DNA of 64,000 nt from NCBI RefSeq assembly GCF_000695625.1, contig NZ_JMQI01000083.1, forward strand, positions 1-64,000. Reading direction: 5' to 3'. This DNA comes from Amycolatopsis rifamycinica. Lineage in GTDB: Bacteria > Actinomycetota > Actinomycetes > Mycobacteriales > Pseudonocardiaceae. Position numbers and translations under genes: made by a program. The notes beneath the pieces were generated by a model. It saw nothing but the letters and a program-made list of their open reading frames with translations, was not told the origin of the DNA and searched no databases. This document shows positions 33,129 through 40,918 of the stretch, one piece after another (position 1 is the first letter of the stretch; every line of letters begins with the position of its first letter).

Positions 33129-34978
33129 GCGGGAACGCTCCACTTCTGGTTGGCCGCACCGGTGCAGGTCCAGATCTGCAGGCGGGTGCCGTTGGCGCTG
33201 GAGTTGCCGGTCGCGTCGACGCACTTGTTCGACCCCGCGCCGACGATGTCGCGGGCCGCGGTGGCCGCCCACTTCTGGTTGGCCGTGCCACCGCAGTCCC
33301 AGAGCTGGAGCTGCGCTCCGTCCGCGGTGGACTGTCCGGTGACGTCGAGGCACTTGCCGAGTGCCTTCAGGGTTCCGTCGCTGCCGACTGTCCACTGTTG
33401 AGCGTTGCTGCCGTTGCAGTCGTAGAGCTGAACGGCGGTGCCGTTGGCGCTGCTCGCCCCGGCGACGTCGACGCACTTGCCGCCCAGGCCGGTGATCGGG
33501 CCGGTCTTGCCGGTGGTGCCGCCGCTGCCCTGGGTGCCGTTCCAGGTGAACGTCGCCGACGTGTGGCCGGGCAGGGTGTAGGTGAAGGAGGAGTTGCCCC
33601 AGTTCACCCGGACGCTCTGGTTCCCGGTGCTCGAGTTGTACGCGATCAGCGCCTTCGAGCCGTCCGGGTTCTTCCAGGCGACGTTGCGGACGGTCGAGTT
33701 GTCGTTCGAGTCGATCCGGTAGGCGCCCGGCTTCACGAACTTCGTCAGGTGGCCCATCGTGTAGTACTCGACGGTGTAGTCGACCTGCCCGCTGCGCGAG
33801 TCTCCGTTGTGGACGGTGATCAGACCGGTGCAGGTGCCGCAGCCGCCGTTGTGCGGGCCCATGTTCTGGTCGACGCCGAGGCTCCACTTGACGAAGCTCT
33901 TCGACCAGTTCCGGGTGTAGTCGACGATGTTGTTCATGTCCTCGGCCTGCTGGTTCGAGATCCAGGTACCGCCGGAGTGCTCGGTCGAGTAGGCGTTGAC
34001 GTTCGGGTACTGGTTGTGCGTGGTCGTCTGCTGGGCGATGTCGCCGCCGTAGCCGTGCCAGGCGACGCCACCGAAGTTCGGGTGGTTGCGGATCGCCGGA
34101 TCGTCCATCGTGGGCGCGCCGTACGAGGCGTAGGTGTCCCAGTTCCAGTCGAGGGCGAGGACCTTGGTGGACAGTCCGGCGCCCTGCAGCGCGGGCAGCA
34201 GGTTGTTCTTCGCGAAGTAGGCCAGTCCCGCGCCGTTCCAGTTGGTCGACGGGTAGCTCGCGCAGCACGTCGGCTCGTTCTGCATCGAGACGTAGTCGAT
34301 CGGCACGCCCGCGGCCTGGTAGGCCTGGAGGTACTTGACGAAGTACTGCGCGTAGGCCGGGTAGTACTGCGATTCGACCCAGCCCAGCAGGTAGCTGTCG
34401 TTGTCCTTCATCCACGGCGGCGCGCTCCACGGCGACGCCATCACCTTGGCCTGCGGGTTGAGCTGCTTGGCCTGCTTGGTCAGCGGCAGCACGTCGGCCT
34501 GGTCGTGGGCGATGGAGAAGTGCGTCAGGTTCGGGTCGGTCTGGCCGGCCGGCAAGTCGTCGAAGGTGTAGCTGTAGCGGGCCAGGTCGGACGCGCCGAG
34601 CGGGTTGCGGATGAAGCTGAGCCCGATGCCGGTGTTCGGGTCGAACAGCTTGCGCATGGTGTCGTCGCGGGTGGCGGGGGACAGCGCCCCGCTGGAGTTC
34701 AGCAGCCACGCCGCGGTGTCCGTAAAGGACGCTCCGCCGCCCTCGAACTGCTGGTAGGTCGTGTTTTCGTTGACGTTGATGGTGACACCACCGCTGCCGG
34801 TGCCGGCGGCGAACGTCACCGGCGTCTGCTGCTCGAGGCCGCGGGTGACCGTCCGGCCGCCGGAGTCGCTGGTCGTGGTGAGCCAGACGTTGACCGTCTC
34901 GCCGGCGGCCTGCGCAGGCGCGGCGAAGGTGGCTACGGCGAGCGCGGTCACGCTCGCCAGGGTGAGCAGCTTCTTCAT
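33125..34978 (-). CDS. Secreted GH30 glycosidase with C-terminal CBM13
   Basis: A 617-residue exported enzyme with a signal peptide to about residue 24 (MKKLLTLASVTALAVATFAA). The GH30 catalytic domain spans about 40-490: FEGGGASFTDTAAWLL, KVMASPWSAPPWMK, the acid/base Glu in SMQNEPTCC and the nucleophile Glu in AYSTEHSGGTW. A Gly/Thr linker leads to a CBM13 module near 495-617. The pattern matches subfamily 3-like endo-beta-1,6-glucanases and glucosylceramidase-type enzymes; beta-1,6-glucan of fungal walls would fit its neighbours. ATGA overlaps join it to the GH75 gene before it and the GH18 gene after it. Confidence 0.9.
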   Translation of the reverse strand: MKKLLTLASVTALAVATFAAPAQAAGETVNVWLTTTSDSGGRTVTRGLEQQTPVTFAAGTGSGGVTINVNENTTYQQFEGGGASFTDTAAWLLNSSGALSPATRDDTMRKLFDPNTGIGLSFIRNPLGASDLARYSYTFDDLPAGQTDPNLTHFSIAHDQADVLPLTKQAKQLNPQAKVMASPWSAPPWMKDNDSYLLGWVESQYYPAYAQYFVKYLQAYQAAGVPIDYVSMQNEPTCCASYPSTNWNGAGLAYFAKNNLLPALQGAGLSTKVLALDWNWDTYASYGAPTMDDPAIRNHPNFGGVAWHGYGGDIAQQTTTHNQYPNVNAYSTEHSGGTWISNQQAEDMNNIVDYTRNWSKSFVKWSLGVDQNMGPHNGGCGTCTGLITVHNGDSRSGQVDYTVEYYTMGHLTKFVKPGAYRIDSNDNSTVRNVAWKNPDGSKALIAYNSSTGNQSVRVNWGNSSFTYTLPGHTSATFTWNGTQGSGGTTGKTGPITGLGGKCVDVAGASSANGTAVQLYDCNGSNAQQWTVGSDGTLKALGKCLDVTGQSTADGAQLQLWDCGGTANQKWAATAARDIVGAGSNKCVDATGNSSANGTRLQIWTCTGAANQKWSVPA

Positions 34979-36042
34979 GGGAGCGTCCACTTCTGATTCG
35001 CGCCGGACCCGCAGGTCCAGATCTGGAGCCGGGTGCCGTTGGCGCTGGAGTTGCCGGTCGCGTCGAGGCACTTGCCGGAGCCGGCGTTCACGAGGTTCTG
35101 CGACCCGTTGGCCGACCACTTCTGGGCGTTGCTGCCGTTGCAGTCCCACAGCTGGGTCTGCGTGCCGTTCGCCGTGCCCGCACTCGTGACGTCGAGGCAC
35201 TTGCCGAGCGCCTTCACGGCCCCGTCGCTGCCGACTGTCCACTGTTGAGCGTTGGTGCCGTTGCAGTCGTACAGCTGGACGGCCGTGCCGTTGGCGTTGC
35301 TCGCCCCGGCGACGTCGACGCACTTGCCGCCGATACCGGTGATCTGCCCCGTGCGCTGCGTGGGCGGCGTGGTCGTGCCGCCCGCGAACTGCGTCGCGAC
35401 CTGCTCGCCGAGACTGACCGCGGTGGCGTGGTTCTCGATCGGGTTGACGTGCGTGTTGGGGAACACGATGTACGTGACCGGGCCCTCGGTGCCGCCGGTC
35501 TTCGGGTCGGGGTTGATGCCGAGGCTGACGGCGGTGGCGTAGGAGGCCTCGCCGATGATGCTCGTCGGACCGGTGTCCCCGACGACGGCGTAGGTGACCT
35601 GGTTATTGTAGACGACCGCGACCACCGAGCCGCCGTCGATGCCGTGGTTGCGGTAGTCCCAAGTGGACGTCGGTTGCGGCAGGACGATGTAGGGCAGCTG
35701 TGCCGCGTTCAGCGGCTGGTCGGTGGAGGTGTGGAACGCGGTGTCGGGGTAGAAGCAGCAGTCGGTGTTCTCGTTGCACTGCGTGGTGCGCACGCCGTCG
35801 CAGTCGATGTCCATGTCGGCCGTGAAGAACACCGCGCCGTTGGCCTGGCAGACGGGGACGGTGGCCGCGCCGCCTTCGTCGAAGGAATACTTGCCGTTGG
35901 AGATCTGCTGGCAGTTCTGGGTCTTGGCGAGCAGCTGGCTCGCCGACGGACCCGCTTCGACCGCCGCCTGGGCCGAGCCGGTGGTGAGGAAAGAAAGCGC
36001 TAACAGGGCACACCCCATCAGCGCGACGACGATTCGCCGCAC
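34975..36042 (-). CDS. Secreted GH75 chitosanase with C-terminal CBM13
   Basis: A 355-residue exported enzyme. Signal peptide to about residue 27. The GH75 domain at about 35-220 includes FFTADMDIDCDGVRTTQCNE and AVVGDTGPTSIIGEASYATAVSLG, regions that carry the catalytic acids in fungal and actinomycete chitosanases. A Thr/Pro linker follows, then CBM13 at about 230-355. It hydrolyses chitosan, the deacetylated chitin of fungal walls. Its ATG 36042 starts the three-gene coupled run GH75-GH30-GH18; a GH16 gene lies 76 bp upstream. Confidence 0.92.
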   Translation of the reverse strand: MRRIVVALMGCALLALSFLTTGSAQAAVEAGPSASQLLAKTQNCQQISNGKYSFDEGGAATVPVCQANGAVFFTADMDIDCDGVRTTQCNENTDCCFYPDTAFHTSTDQPLNAAQLPYIVLPQPTSTWDYRNHGIDGGSVVAVVYNNQVTYAVVGDTGPTSIIGEASYATAVSLGINPDPKTGGTEGPVTYIVFPNTHVNPIENHATAVSLGEQVATQFAGGTTTPPTQRTGQITGIGGKCVDVAGASNANGTAVQLYDCNGTNAQQWTVGSDGAVKALGKCLDVTSAGTANGTQTQLWDCNGSNAQKWSANGSQNLVNAGSGKCLDATGNSSANGTRLQIWTCGSGANQKWTLP

Positions 36043-36117
36043 GGGGACTCCTAGGGAAACAGGTCATGAGTGGTAAGGCGGGTGCTGACCCGCCTTACCA
36101 CTCGCGACGGTGTGGGG

Positions 36118-37332
36118 TCAGGGAGTGGTCCACTTCTGGTTGGCGCCGCCGGTGCAGGTCCAGATCTGCAGGCGGGTGCCGTTCGCGCTGGAGTTGCCGG
36201 TGGCGTCGAGGCACTTGTTGGCGTTGGGGTTCACGATGTCCTTCGCACCGGAAACGACCCATTGCTGCGCGCCGGTGCCGTTGCAGTCGTAGAGCTGGAC
36301 CGCTGTCCCGTCCGCGGTGCCCGCACCGGAGACGTCCATGCACTTGCCGAGGGCGCGGATCGTGCCGTCGGTGCCGATGGTCCAGCTCTGCGCGGCGTTG
36401 CCGTTGCAGTCGGTGATCTGGATGGGCGTGCCGTTGGCGGAGTTGGCGCCGGCGACGTCGACGCACTTGCCGCCGATGCCGGTGATGGTGCCGGTCCGGC
36501 CGCCGCCGCTGCTCGAGGTGTTCGTGACGTGCACGTAGTCGACGACCAGCTGCTGCGGGAACTGCGTGCTGCTGTTGGGGTCGCCGGGCCAGTACCCGCC
36601 GACGGCGAGGTTGAGGATGAGGAAGAAGTTGTGGTCGTACACCCAGCGGTTGCCGTTCAGGTCCGACGGCGTGCGCGTCTGGTAGAGGTTGCCGTCGACG
36701 TACCACTTGATCTGGTTCGGCGCCCAGTCGATGGCGTAGGTGTGGAAGTCGTCGGAGAAGTTCGGGCCGTTGTAGGCCGCGCCGATGCCGCCGGAGCCGG
36801 AGTAGCCGGGGCCGTGGATGGTGCCGTGCACGGTGTTCGGTTCGAAGCCGACGTTCTCCATGACGTCGATTTCGCCGTCGGTGGGCCAGTTCCCGCCGCC
36901 GAGCATCCAGAACGCCGGCCACATGCCCTGCCCGCGCGGAAGTTTCATGCGCGTCTCGAAGTGGCCGTAGGCCTGGCTGAACTTGCCGGCGGTGTTGAGG
37001 CGCGCGGAGGTGTACTCGCAGCGGCCGTACCAGCAGTTGTAGTTGCCGGGGTTTTCCTTCTTGGCGGTGATGACGAGGTGGCCCTGGCCGTCGAGCTGGG
37101 CGTTGTTGGTGCCGGAGGTGTAGTACTGCCGCTCGTGGTTGTTGACGTTGTCGCCGGTTTCGAGCTGCCACTTCGACCCATCGACGGCGGCACCGGCGGC
37201 CCCGTTGAAGTCGTCGGTGAAGGTGGCGGCGGCTTCCGCCGGGGCCATCGTGAGGACCTGCTGCCCGAGGAGCAGCAGCGAGCAGGCGGCGAGGAGTGCC
37301 GCCCAGCGCTTCTTCTTGGAGGTGGACATCAT
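36118..37332 (-). CDS. Secreted GH16 endo-beta-1,3-glucanase with C-terminal CBM13
   Basis: A 404-residue exported enzyme. Signal peptide to about residue 35 (MMSTSKKKRWAALLAACSLLLLG). The GH16 domain spans about 40-270 with the catalytic motif GEIDVMENVG (Glu-Ile-Asp-Val-Met-Glu) and WAPNQIKWYVDGNLY. CBM13 is near 280-404. It is a laminarinase-type enzyme. Two adjacent ATG codons (37332, 37329) can start it, with AGAGG upstream. The 5' region carries an inverted repeat and a DasR-like site. It is the likely first gene of the secreted-hydrolase cluster. Confidence 0.92.
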   Translation of the reverse strand: MMSTSKKKRWAALLAACSLLLLGQQVLTMAPAEAAATFTDDFNGAAGAAVDGSKWQLETGDNVNNHERQYYTSGTNNAQLDGQGHLVITAKKENPGNYNCWYGRCEYTSARLNTAGKFSQAYGHFETRMKLPRGQGMWPAFWMLGGGNWPTDGEIDVMENVGFEPNTVHGTIHGPGYSGSGGIGAAYNGPNFSDDFHTYAIDWAPNQIKWYVDGNLYQTRTPSDLNGNRWVYDHNFFLILNLAVGGYWPGDPNSSTQFPQQLVVDYVHVTNTSSSGGGRTGTITGIGGKCVDVAGANSANGTPIQITDCNGNAAQSWTIGTDGTIRALGKCMDVSGAGTADGTAVQLYDCNGTGAQQWVVSGAKDIVNPNANKCLDATGNSSANGTRLQIWTCTGGANQKWTTP

Positions 37333-37470
37333 TGTCGCCTCTCTCACCGTGGGGACGGCGTTCCGCGCGCAGCACGGAACGCGGGGAGGGGGAGAAGGCC
37401 GCGCATGCCGGGGCGGCGGCAGGCGTGGCCGTGCGTGTTCGCCGACACCCGTGCGACCTTGCCCGGGTGC

Positions 37471-37493
37471 CTTTGTTGTGCCTGGCAACAAAG
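37471..37493. promoter_or_regulatory. Inverted repeat upstream of GH16
   Basis: CTTTGTTG (37471-37478) and CAACAAAG (37486-37493) are perfect 8-bp arms with a 7-bp spacer, 140 bp upstream of the GH16 start. It lies next to a DasR-like site. Operator function is inferred. Confidence 0.5.
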
Positions 37494-37499
37494 TATGCA

Positions 37500-37511
37500 T
37501 GGTCCAGACAA
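37500..37511. promoter_or_regulatory. DasR-like site (dre) upstream of GH16
   Basis: TGGTCCAGACAA matches the core TGGTCTAGACCA of the Streptomyces DasR-responsive element at 10 of 12 positions. It resembles the direct repeat found in front of Streptomyces chitinase genes. A regulator with this specificity is known to sense aminosugar phosphates; its presence in this organism is assumed. Confidence 0.4.
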
Positions 37512-37790
37512 GCCGGGCAACAGTCGAGGCGGTCATTTTTTTCAACCCGAATTAAGGGTTGGTCGGTGGTGCCCCTGGGGGGTTGGGCAGGCTGGGCTTG
37601 GTCCGGGCTCGGCTCAGCTTGGGAACGGGCTCCGGTTGTGCGGTGGCGCCTTGTCCACAGGGAGGCGGTGATGTGGACAGGATGGCTCGGGGGTGTGCTG
37701 CCGGGGCCTTTTTGTCCGGGGGCGCCGATACGCTGGACCCGGGGGGCGCCCCCGCGGGCGGGGCGAAGGCGACCCGGCGAGAGACGACCC

Positions 37791-38040
37791 GGCAAGGGTG
37801 GCCCGGTGAAGGGCGACCCGGCTCGGCAACGGCCGCCCGGCGAAGGTGACCCGACGCAGCAACGGCCGCCCGGTGAAGGGCGACCCGACTCGGCAACGGC
37901 CGCGCGGCGAAGTGACCCGGCGAGGGCCGCCACCGAAGGGCACCCCGGCAAGGGTGGCCCGGTGAAGGGCGACCTGACTCGGCAACGGCCGCCCGGCGAA
38001 GGCGGCCCGACGCAGCAACGGCCGCCCAGCGAGAGGCGAC
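37791..38040. repeat. Degenerate 33-bp tandem repeat with a 156-bp higher-order copy
   Basis: The unit is built around CGGCAACGGCCGCCCGGCGA and recurs at 37824, 37857, 37891, 37980 and 38013, mostly 33-34 bp apart. An 86-bp block at 37791-37876 returns at 37947-38032 with only a few changes. If read on the plus strand the 33-bp unit gives an 11-residue repeat of the form GDPxxQRPPGE. No coding gene is convincingly associated with it. Confidence 0.7.
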
Positions 38041-38156
38041 CCGCCAAGGGCCCCCGGGGAAGACCGCCGCCCGGGAACCGCCGCCGCCCGGCGAACGGCC
38101 CCCCCGACGATCGCCCCTGCCGGAACCCCCGCCCGCAGAGGACGGCCGCCCGTGGG

Positions 38157-39392
38157 TCAGGCCGCGTCGGAGTCCGGGGCCCCCGGTTTGGCGATCCGCG
38201 ACGTCGCCCCCTGCTCCAGCAGGTCCGCCACCGGCAGCGTCGCCGCCCCCGTGGCCACCGCGTCGAGGCCCAGCGACCCCAGCTGGATCGACGTCTGGCT
38301 GAACGGGTGCCTCAGCGCGTGCGCCCCCGCCGCCGCGCGGATGTTCGGCAGCAGCTGCTCGCCCAGGGCCAAGCCCGCCCAGCCGCCGATCACGATGCGC
38401 TCCGGGTTGAACAAGTTGATCAAGTTCGCGATGCCCGCGCCCAGGTAACCCGCCGTTTCGTCGAGGACCCGCGCGGCCGTCTTGGACTTGGGGGCCGCCG
38501 CCAGCAGCGCCGAGAACTGGGCCTGCTCGTCCTCGCCCGTGATGTCCTTGCCCCGTGCCCGGCGGTACCGGGCGAGGACCGCGCCCGCGCCGATGTACGC
38601 CTCCAGGCACCCGTGGGAACCGCAGCGGCACTCCTGACCGCCGTACGCGATCGTCGTGTGGCCCCACTCGCCCGCGCTGCTCGTCGAACCCCGGTACGTC
38701 GTTCCGTCCGTCACCACCGCAGCGCCCACGCCCGAGCCGATCAGCGCTATCACCGCGTGGCGGGCTCCGCGGCCCGCGCCGAACCACATCTCCGCCTGGC
38801 CCTGGGTCTTCGCGCCGTTGTCGACGAACAGCGGGAGAGCCACTCCGGCCTCCTCAAGCAGGGCCACGAGCGGCACCGCGTCCCAGCCGACCGTCGGGGC
38901 GTGGACCAGCACCCGCGCGCCCTGCTCGACCGTTCCCGGGACGCCGATGCCCACCCCGAGCACGCCCGATTCGTCGATGCCCGTGCTCGCGAACACCTCC
39001 CGCAGCCCGGACGTCACCTGCTCGACCGCGGTCGCCGGGTCCGGGGCCTTCGGGAGGGGGTGCTCGACCGTCGCCAGGCGGTTCATCGCCAGGTCGAACA
39101 GCTCGACCTTGACGCCCGTTTCGCCGATGTCGACGCCTGCGACGTGCCCGTACGCCGGGTCCACGCGCAGCAGCACCCGGGGGCGGCCGCCGTCCGACTC
39201 GACCTGGCCGGCTTCGGTGATCAGGCGTTCGTCGCCCAGTTCGGCGGTCACGTTGCTCACCGTGGCGGCACTCAATCCGGTGAGCTGGCTGAGTTCGTGC
39301 CTCGACAGCGGGCCGTCGAAGTACAGTTTCGACAGCAGCAGGGATCGGTTGTGCCGCCGCAGATCGCGGACGGTGGTGCGCTTGCTCGCCAT
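38157..39392 (-). CDS. ROK-family transcriptional regulator (first of two)
   Basis: A 411-residue regulator with an N-terminal winged helix (LSRHELSQLTGLSAATVSNVTAEL, near 27-50) and a ROK sugar-kinase-like domain (GVDIGETGVKVELFD; GIGVPGTVEQGARV). The zinc motif CRCGSHGCLEAY is near 268-279. Such proteins repress sugar genes and are released by a sugar ligand. ATG 39392 is chosen because the DNA-binding head starts just after it; the frame extends 17 codons upstream. It is divergent from a paralogous ROK gene. Confidence 0.9.
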   Translation of the reverse strand: MASKRTTVRDLRRHNRSLLLSKLYFDGPLSRHELSQLTGLSAATVSNVTAELGDERLITEAGQVESDGGRPRVLLRVDPAYGHVAGVDIGETGVKVELFDLAMNRLATVEHPLPKAPDPATAVEQVTSGLREVFASTGIDESGVLGVGIGVPGTVEQGARVLVHAPTVGWDAVPLVALLEEAGVALPLFVDNGAKTQGQAEMWFGAGRGARHAVIALIGSGVGAAVVTDGTTYRGSTSSAGEWGHTTIAYGGQECRCGSHGCLEAYIGAGAVLARYRRARGKDITGEDEQAQFSALLAAAPKSKTAARVLDETAGYLGAGIANLINLFNPERIVIGGWAGLALGEQLLPNIRAAAGAHALRHPFSQTSIQLGSLGLDAVATGAATLPVADLLEQGATSRIAKPGAPDSDAA

Positions 39393-39525
39393 GGGCAACC
39401 CATCTGAACTTCTTACCGGCTCACTGACAGGATGCCCGATCACCGTAAGTTGTGGCTATGTATTAAGTGGTGAACTAAGTCCCGAACCCATGGTGGCGGG
39501 GCCGCGGTCTGGCAGAATCCTCCCG

Positions 39526-40713
39526 GTGACCCAGGTGGTGCGCCAGACGACCCGTGACCTCAGGCGGCACAACCGCGCGGCACTGCTCTCCTCGCTCTAC
39601 CTCCGCGGTCCCGTCAGCAGACTGGAACTGGTAGCTGAATCGGGACTGTCGGCCGCCACCGTTACCAACGTCGTCTCCGAGCTCATCGCGGACGACGTCG
39701 TCGCCGAGGCCGGATCGGTCGAATCGGACGGCGGGCGGCCGCGCACGCTGCTGGCGGTGCGCCCGGAGTTCGGGCACGTCGTGGGCGTGGACGTCAGCGA
39801 GACGCACGTCGAAGTCGGCCTCTTCGACTTCACGCTCGGCACCCTCGGGACCGTCCGCCACCCGCTGGTCGGCACCCGGCTCGACCCGGACGAAGTGGCC
39901 GGCCTGGTGCGCACCGGCATCGCCGAAGTGTTCGAGGGCGGCCAGCCGGACGCGGTGTTCGGCGTCGGCATCGGCGTGCCGGGTGCGGTCCGCGACGGCG
40001 GGATCGTGCACGCCCCCACCCTCGGCTGGCGCGGCGTGGACTTCGCCGAACTGATCCACCCGCACATCCAGGCGCCCCTCCACCTGGACAACCGGGCCCG
40101 CACCCTCGGGCAGGCCGAGGCCTGGCGCGGCGCCGGCCGCGGCGCCGAACGCGCCATCGTCGCCCTCCTCGGCGTCGGCGTCGGGGCGGCCGTCGCGACG
40201 GCCGGGCGCTCGCACCCCGGCATCACGACCAGCGAGTGGGGCCACACCGTCGTCAAGGCGGCCGGGGCGGCCTGCCGGTGCGGCTCCCACGGCTGCCTGG
40301 AGGCCTACGTCGGCACCGAGGCGGTCGTCCGCCGCTACGCCGATCAGGCCGGCAAGGAACCCGTCATCGGGGACGAAAGCGACGGCGAACTGGCGCGGAT
40401 CGTCGCCGAAGCCCGTAACGGCGGCCCGGCCGCGGAGGTGCTCGCCGAAACCGGCGAGTACCTGGGCATCGGCATCGCGAACCTGATCAACCTGCTCAGC
40501 CCCGATCGGGTGGTGCTTTCCGGCTCGGCGGGGGCGATCATGGGACCGGCGATCCTGCCCGCGGTGCGCGACGCCGTGGGCCGGCACGCGCTCGGCTACC
40601 TGGCCGAGCGCACCGAGGTCGTCCTCGGCAGGCTCGGGCCCGAGGCCGTGGCCCTCGGCGCGGCGACCCTGCCGATCGCCGAATTGCTCGCCAACGGCGG
40701 CCGGACCGGCTGA
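39526..40713 (+). CDS. ROK-family transcriptional regulator (second of two)
   Basis: A 395-residue paralogue of the preceding ROK protein with the same order: TTRDLRRHNRAALLSSLYLRGPVSRLELVAESGLSAATVTNVVSEL at about 6-51 (DNA-binding helix), GVDVSETHVEVGLFD, and the zinc motif CRCGSHGCLEAY near 247-258. The start is likely GTG 39526 (MTQVVRQTTRD); an in-frame ATG at 39490 also exists. It lies immediately before the ABC importer/beta-glucosidase operon on the same strand, which it probably controls. Three TAAGT repeats are found between the two ROK genes. Confidence 0.9.
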   Translation: MTQVVRQTTRDLRRHNRAALLSSLYLRGPVSRLELVAESGLSAATVTNVVSELIADDVVAEAGSVESDGGRPRTLLAVRPEFGHVVGVDVSETHVEVGLFDFTLGTLGTVRHPLVGTRLDPDEVAGLVRTGIAEVFEGGQPDAVFGVGIGVPGAVRDGGIVHAPTLGWRGVDFAELIHPHIQAPLHLDNRARTLGQAEAWRGAGRGAERAIVALLGVGVGAAVATAGRSHPGITTSEWGHTVVKAAGAACRCGSHGCLEAYVGTEAVVRRYADQAGKEPVIGDESDGELARIVAEARNGGPAAEVLAETGEYLGIGIANLINLLSPDRVVLSGSAGAIMGPAILPAVRDAVGRHALGYLAERTEVVLGRLGPEAVALGAATLPIAELLANGGRTG

Positions 40714-40746
40714 AACCCTTGCCCCGCAAGGAGTAATTCGATCAAC

Positions 40747-40758
40747 AGGTCCAGACCA
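40747..40758. promoter_or_regulatory. DasR-like site (dre) upstream of the importer operon
   Basis: AGGTCCAGACCA fits the DasR element TGGTCTAGACCA at 10 of 12 positions; read on the other strand it is CTGGTCTGGACCTG. It is about 160 bp upstream of the binding-protein start. Two ACTTA boxes at 40773-40783 echo the TAAGT repeats between the ROK genes. Confidence 0.45.
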
Positions 40759-40918
40759 GCTATTCTTTCAGCACTTAAACTTAGACACAAAAAGTTACCG
40801 CCGTGTTATTGACGTGACCCGAGTCACCCGAGTTGACTTCGGGACGTCGTTCGGTCGCCGGCGGTCGGGGCTCGCTACCAGTCGACAGCAAGCAGTCGTC
40901 GATGACCAGGAGGAACCG

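Larger units (their letters stand above)
37333..38156. other. Long intergenic region between GH16 and the ROK regulator
   Basis: An 824-bp stretch without a gene I can support. The GH16-proximal part (37333-37560) is promoter-like, with an inverted repeat, a DasR-like site and an AT-rich patch. The middle is plain GC-rich sequence. From 37791 to about 38040 there is a degenerate tandem repeat. Several frames are open through the repeat on both strands because its period is a multiple of three, but none has a convincing start and end. Confidence 0.6.

Noticed and set aside
31506..33401. 631-residue plus-strand frame opposite the chitinase
   Set aside because: Val/Arg/Asp-rich antisense reading of the GH18 and GH30 genes, with no recognisable fold.
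32644..36480. Repeated 300-400-bp blocks as mobile DNA
   Set aside because: They coincide exactly with CBM13 domains of four enzymes, so they are domain homology rather than an insertion element.
37559..37849. 96-residue plus-strand frame before the tandem repeat
   Set aside because: No ribosome-binding site or homologous pattern; it ends inside the repeat.
37791..38040. Tandem repeat as a CRISPR array
   Set aside because: Units adjoin without unique spacers, are GC-rich and degenerate, and there are no cas genes.
36095..38047. 650-residue minus-strand frame through the tandem repeat and the GH16 gene
   Set aside because: It reads an out-of-frame version of GH16; the repeat part has low-complexity residues and no clear start.
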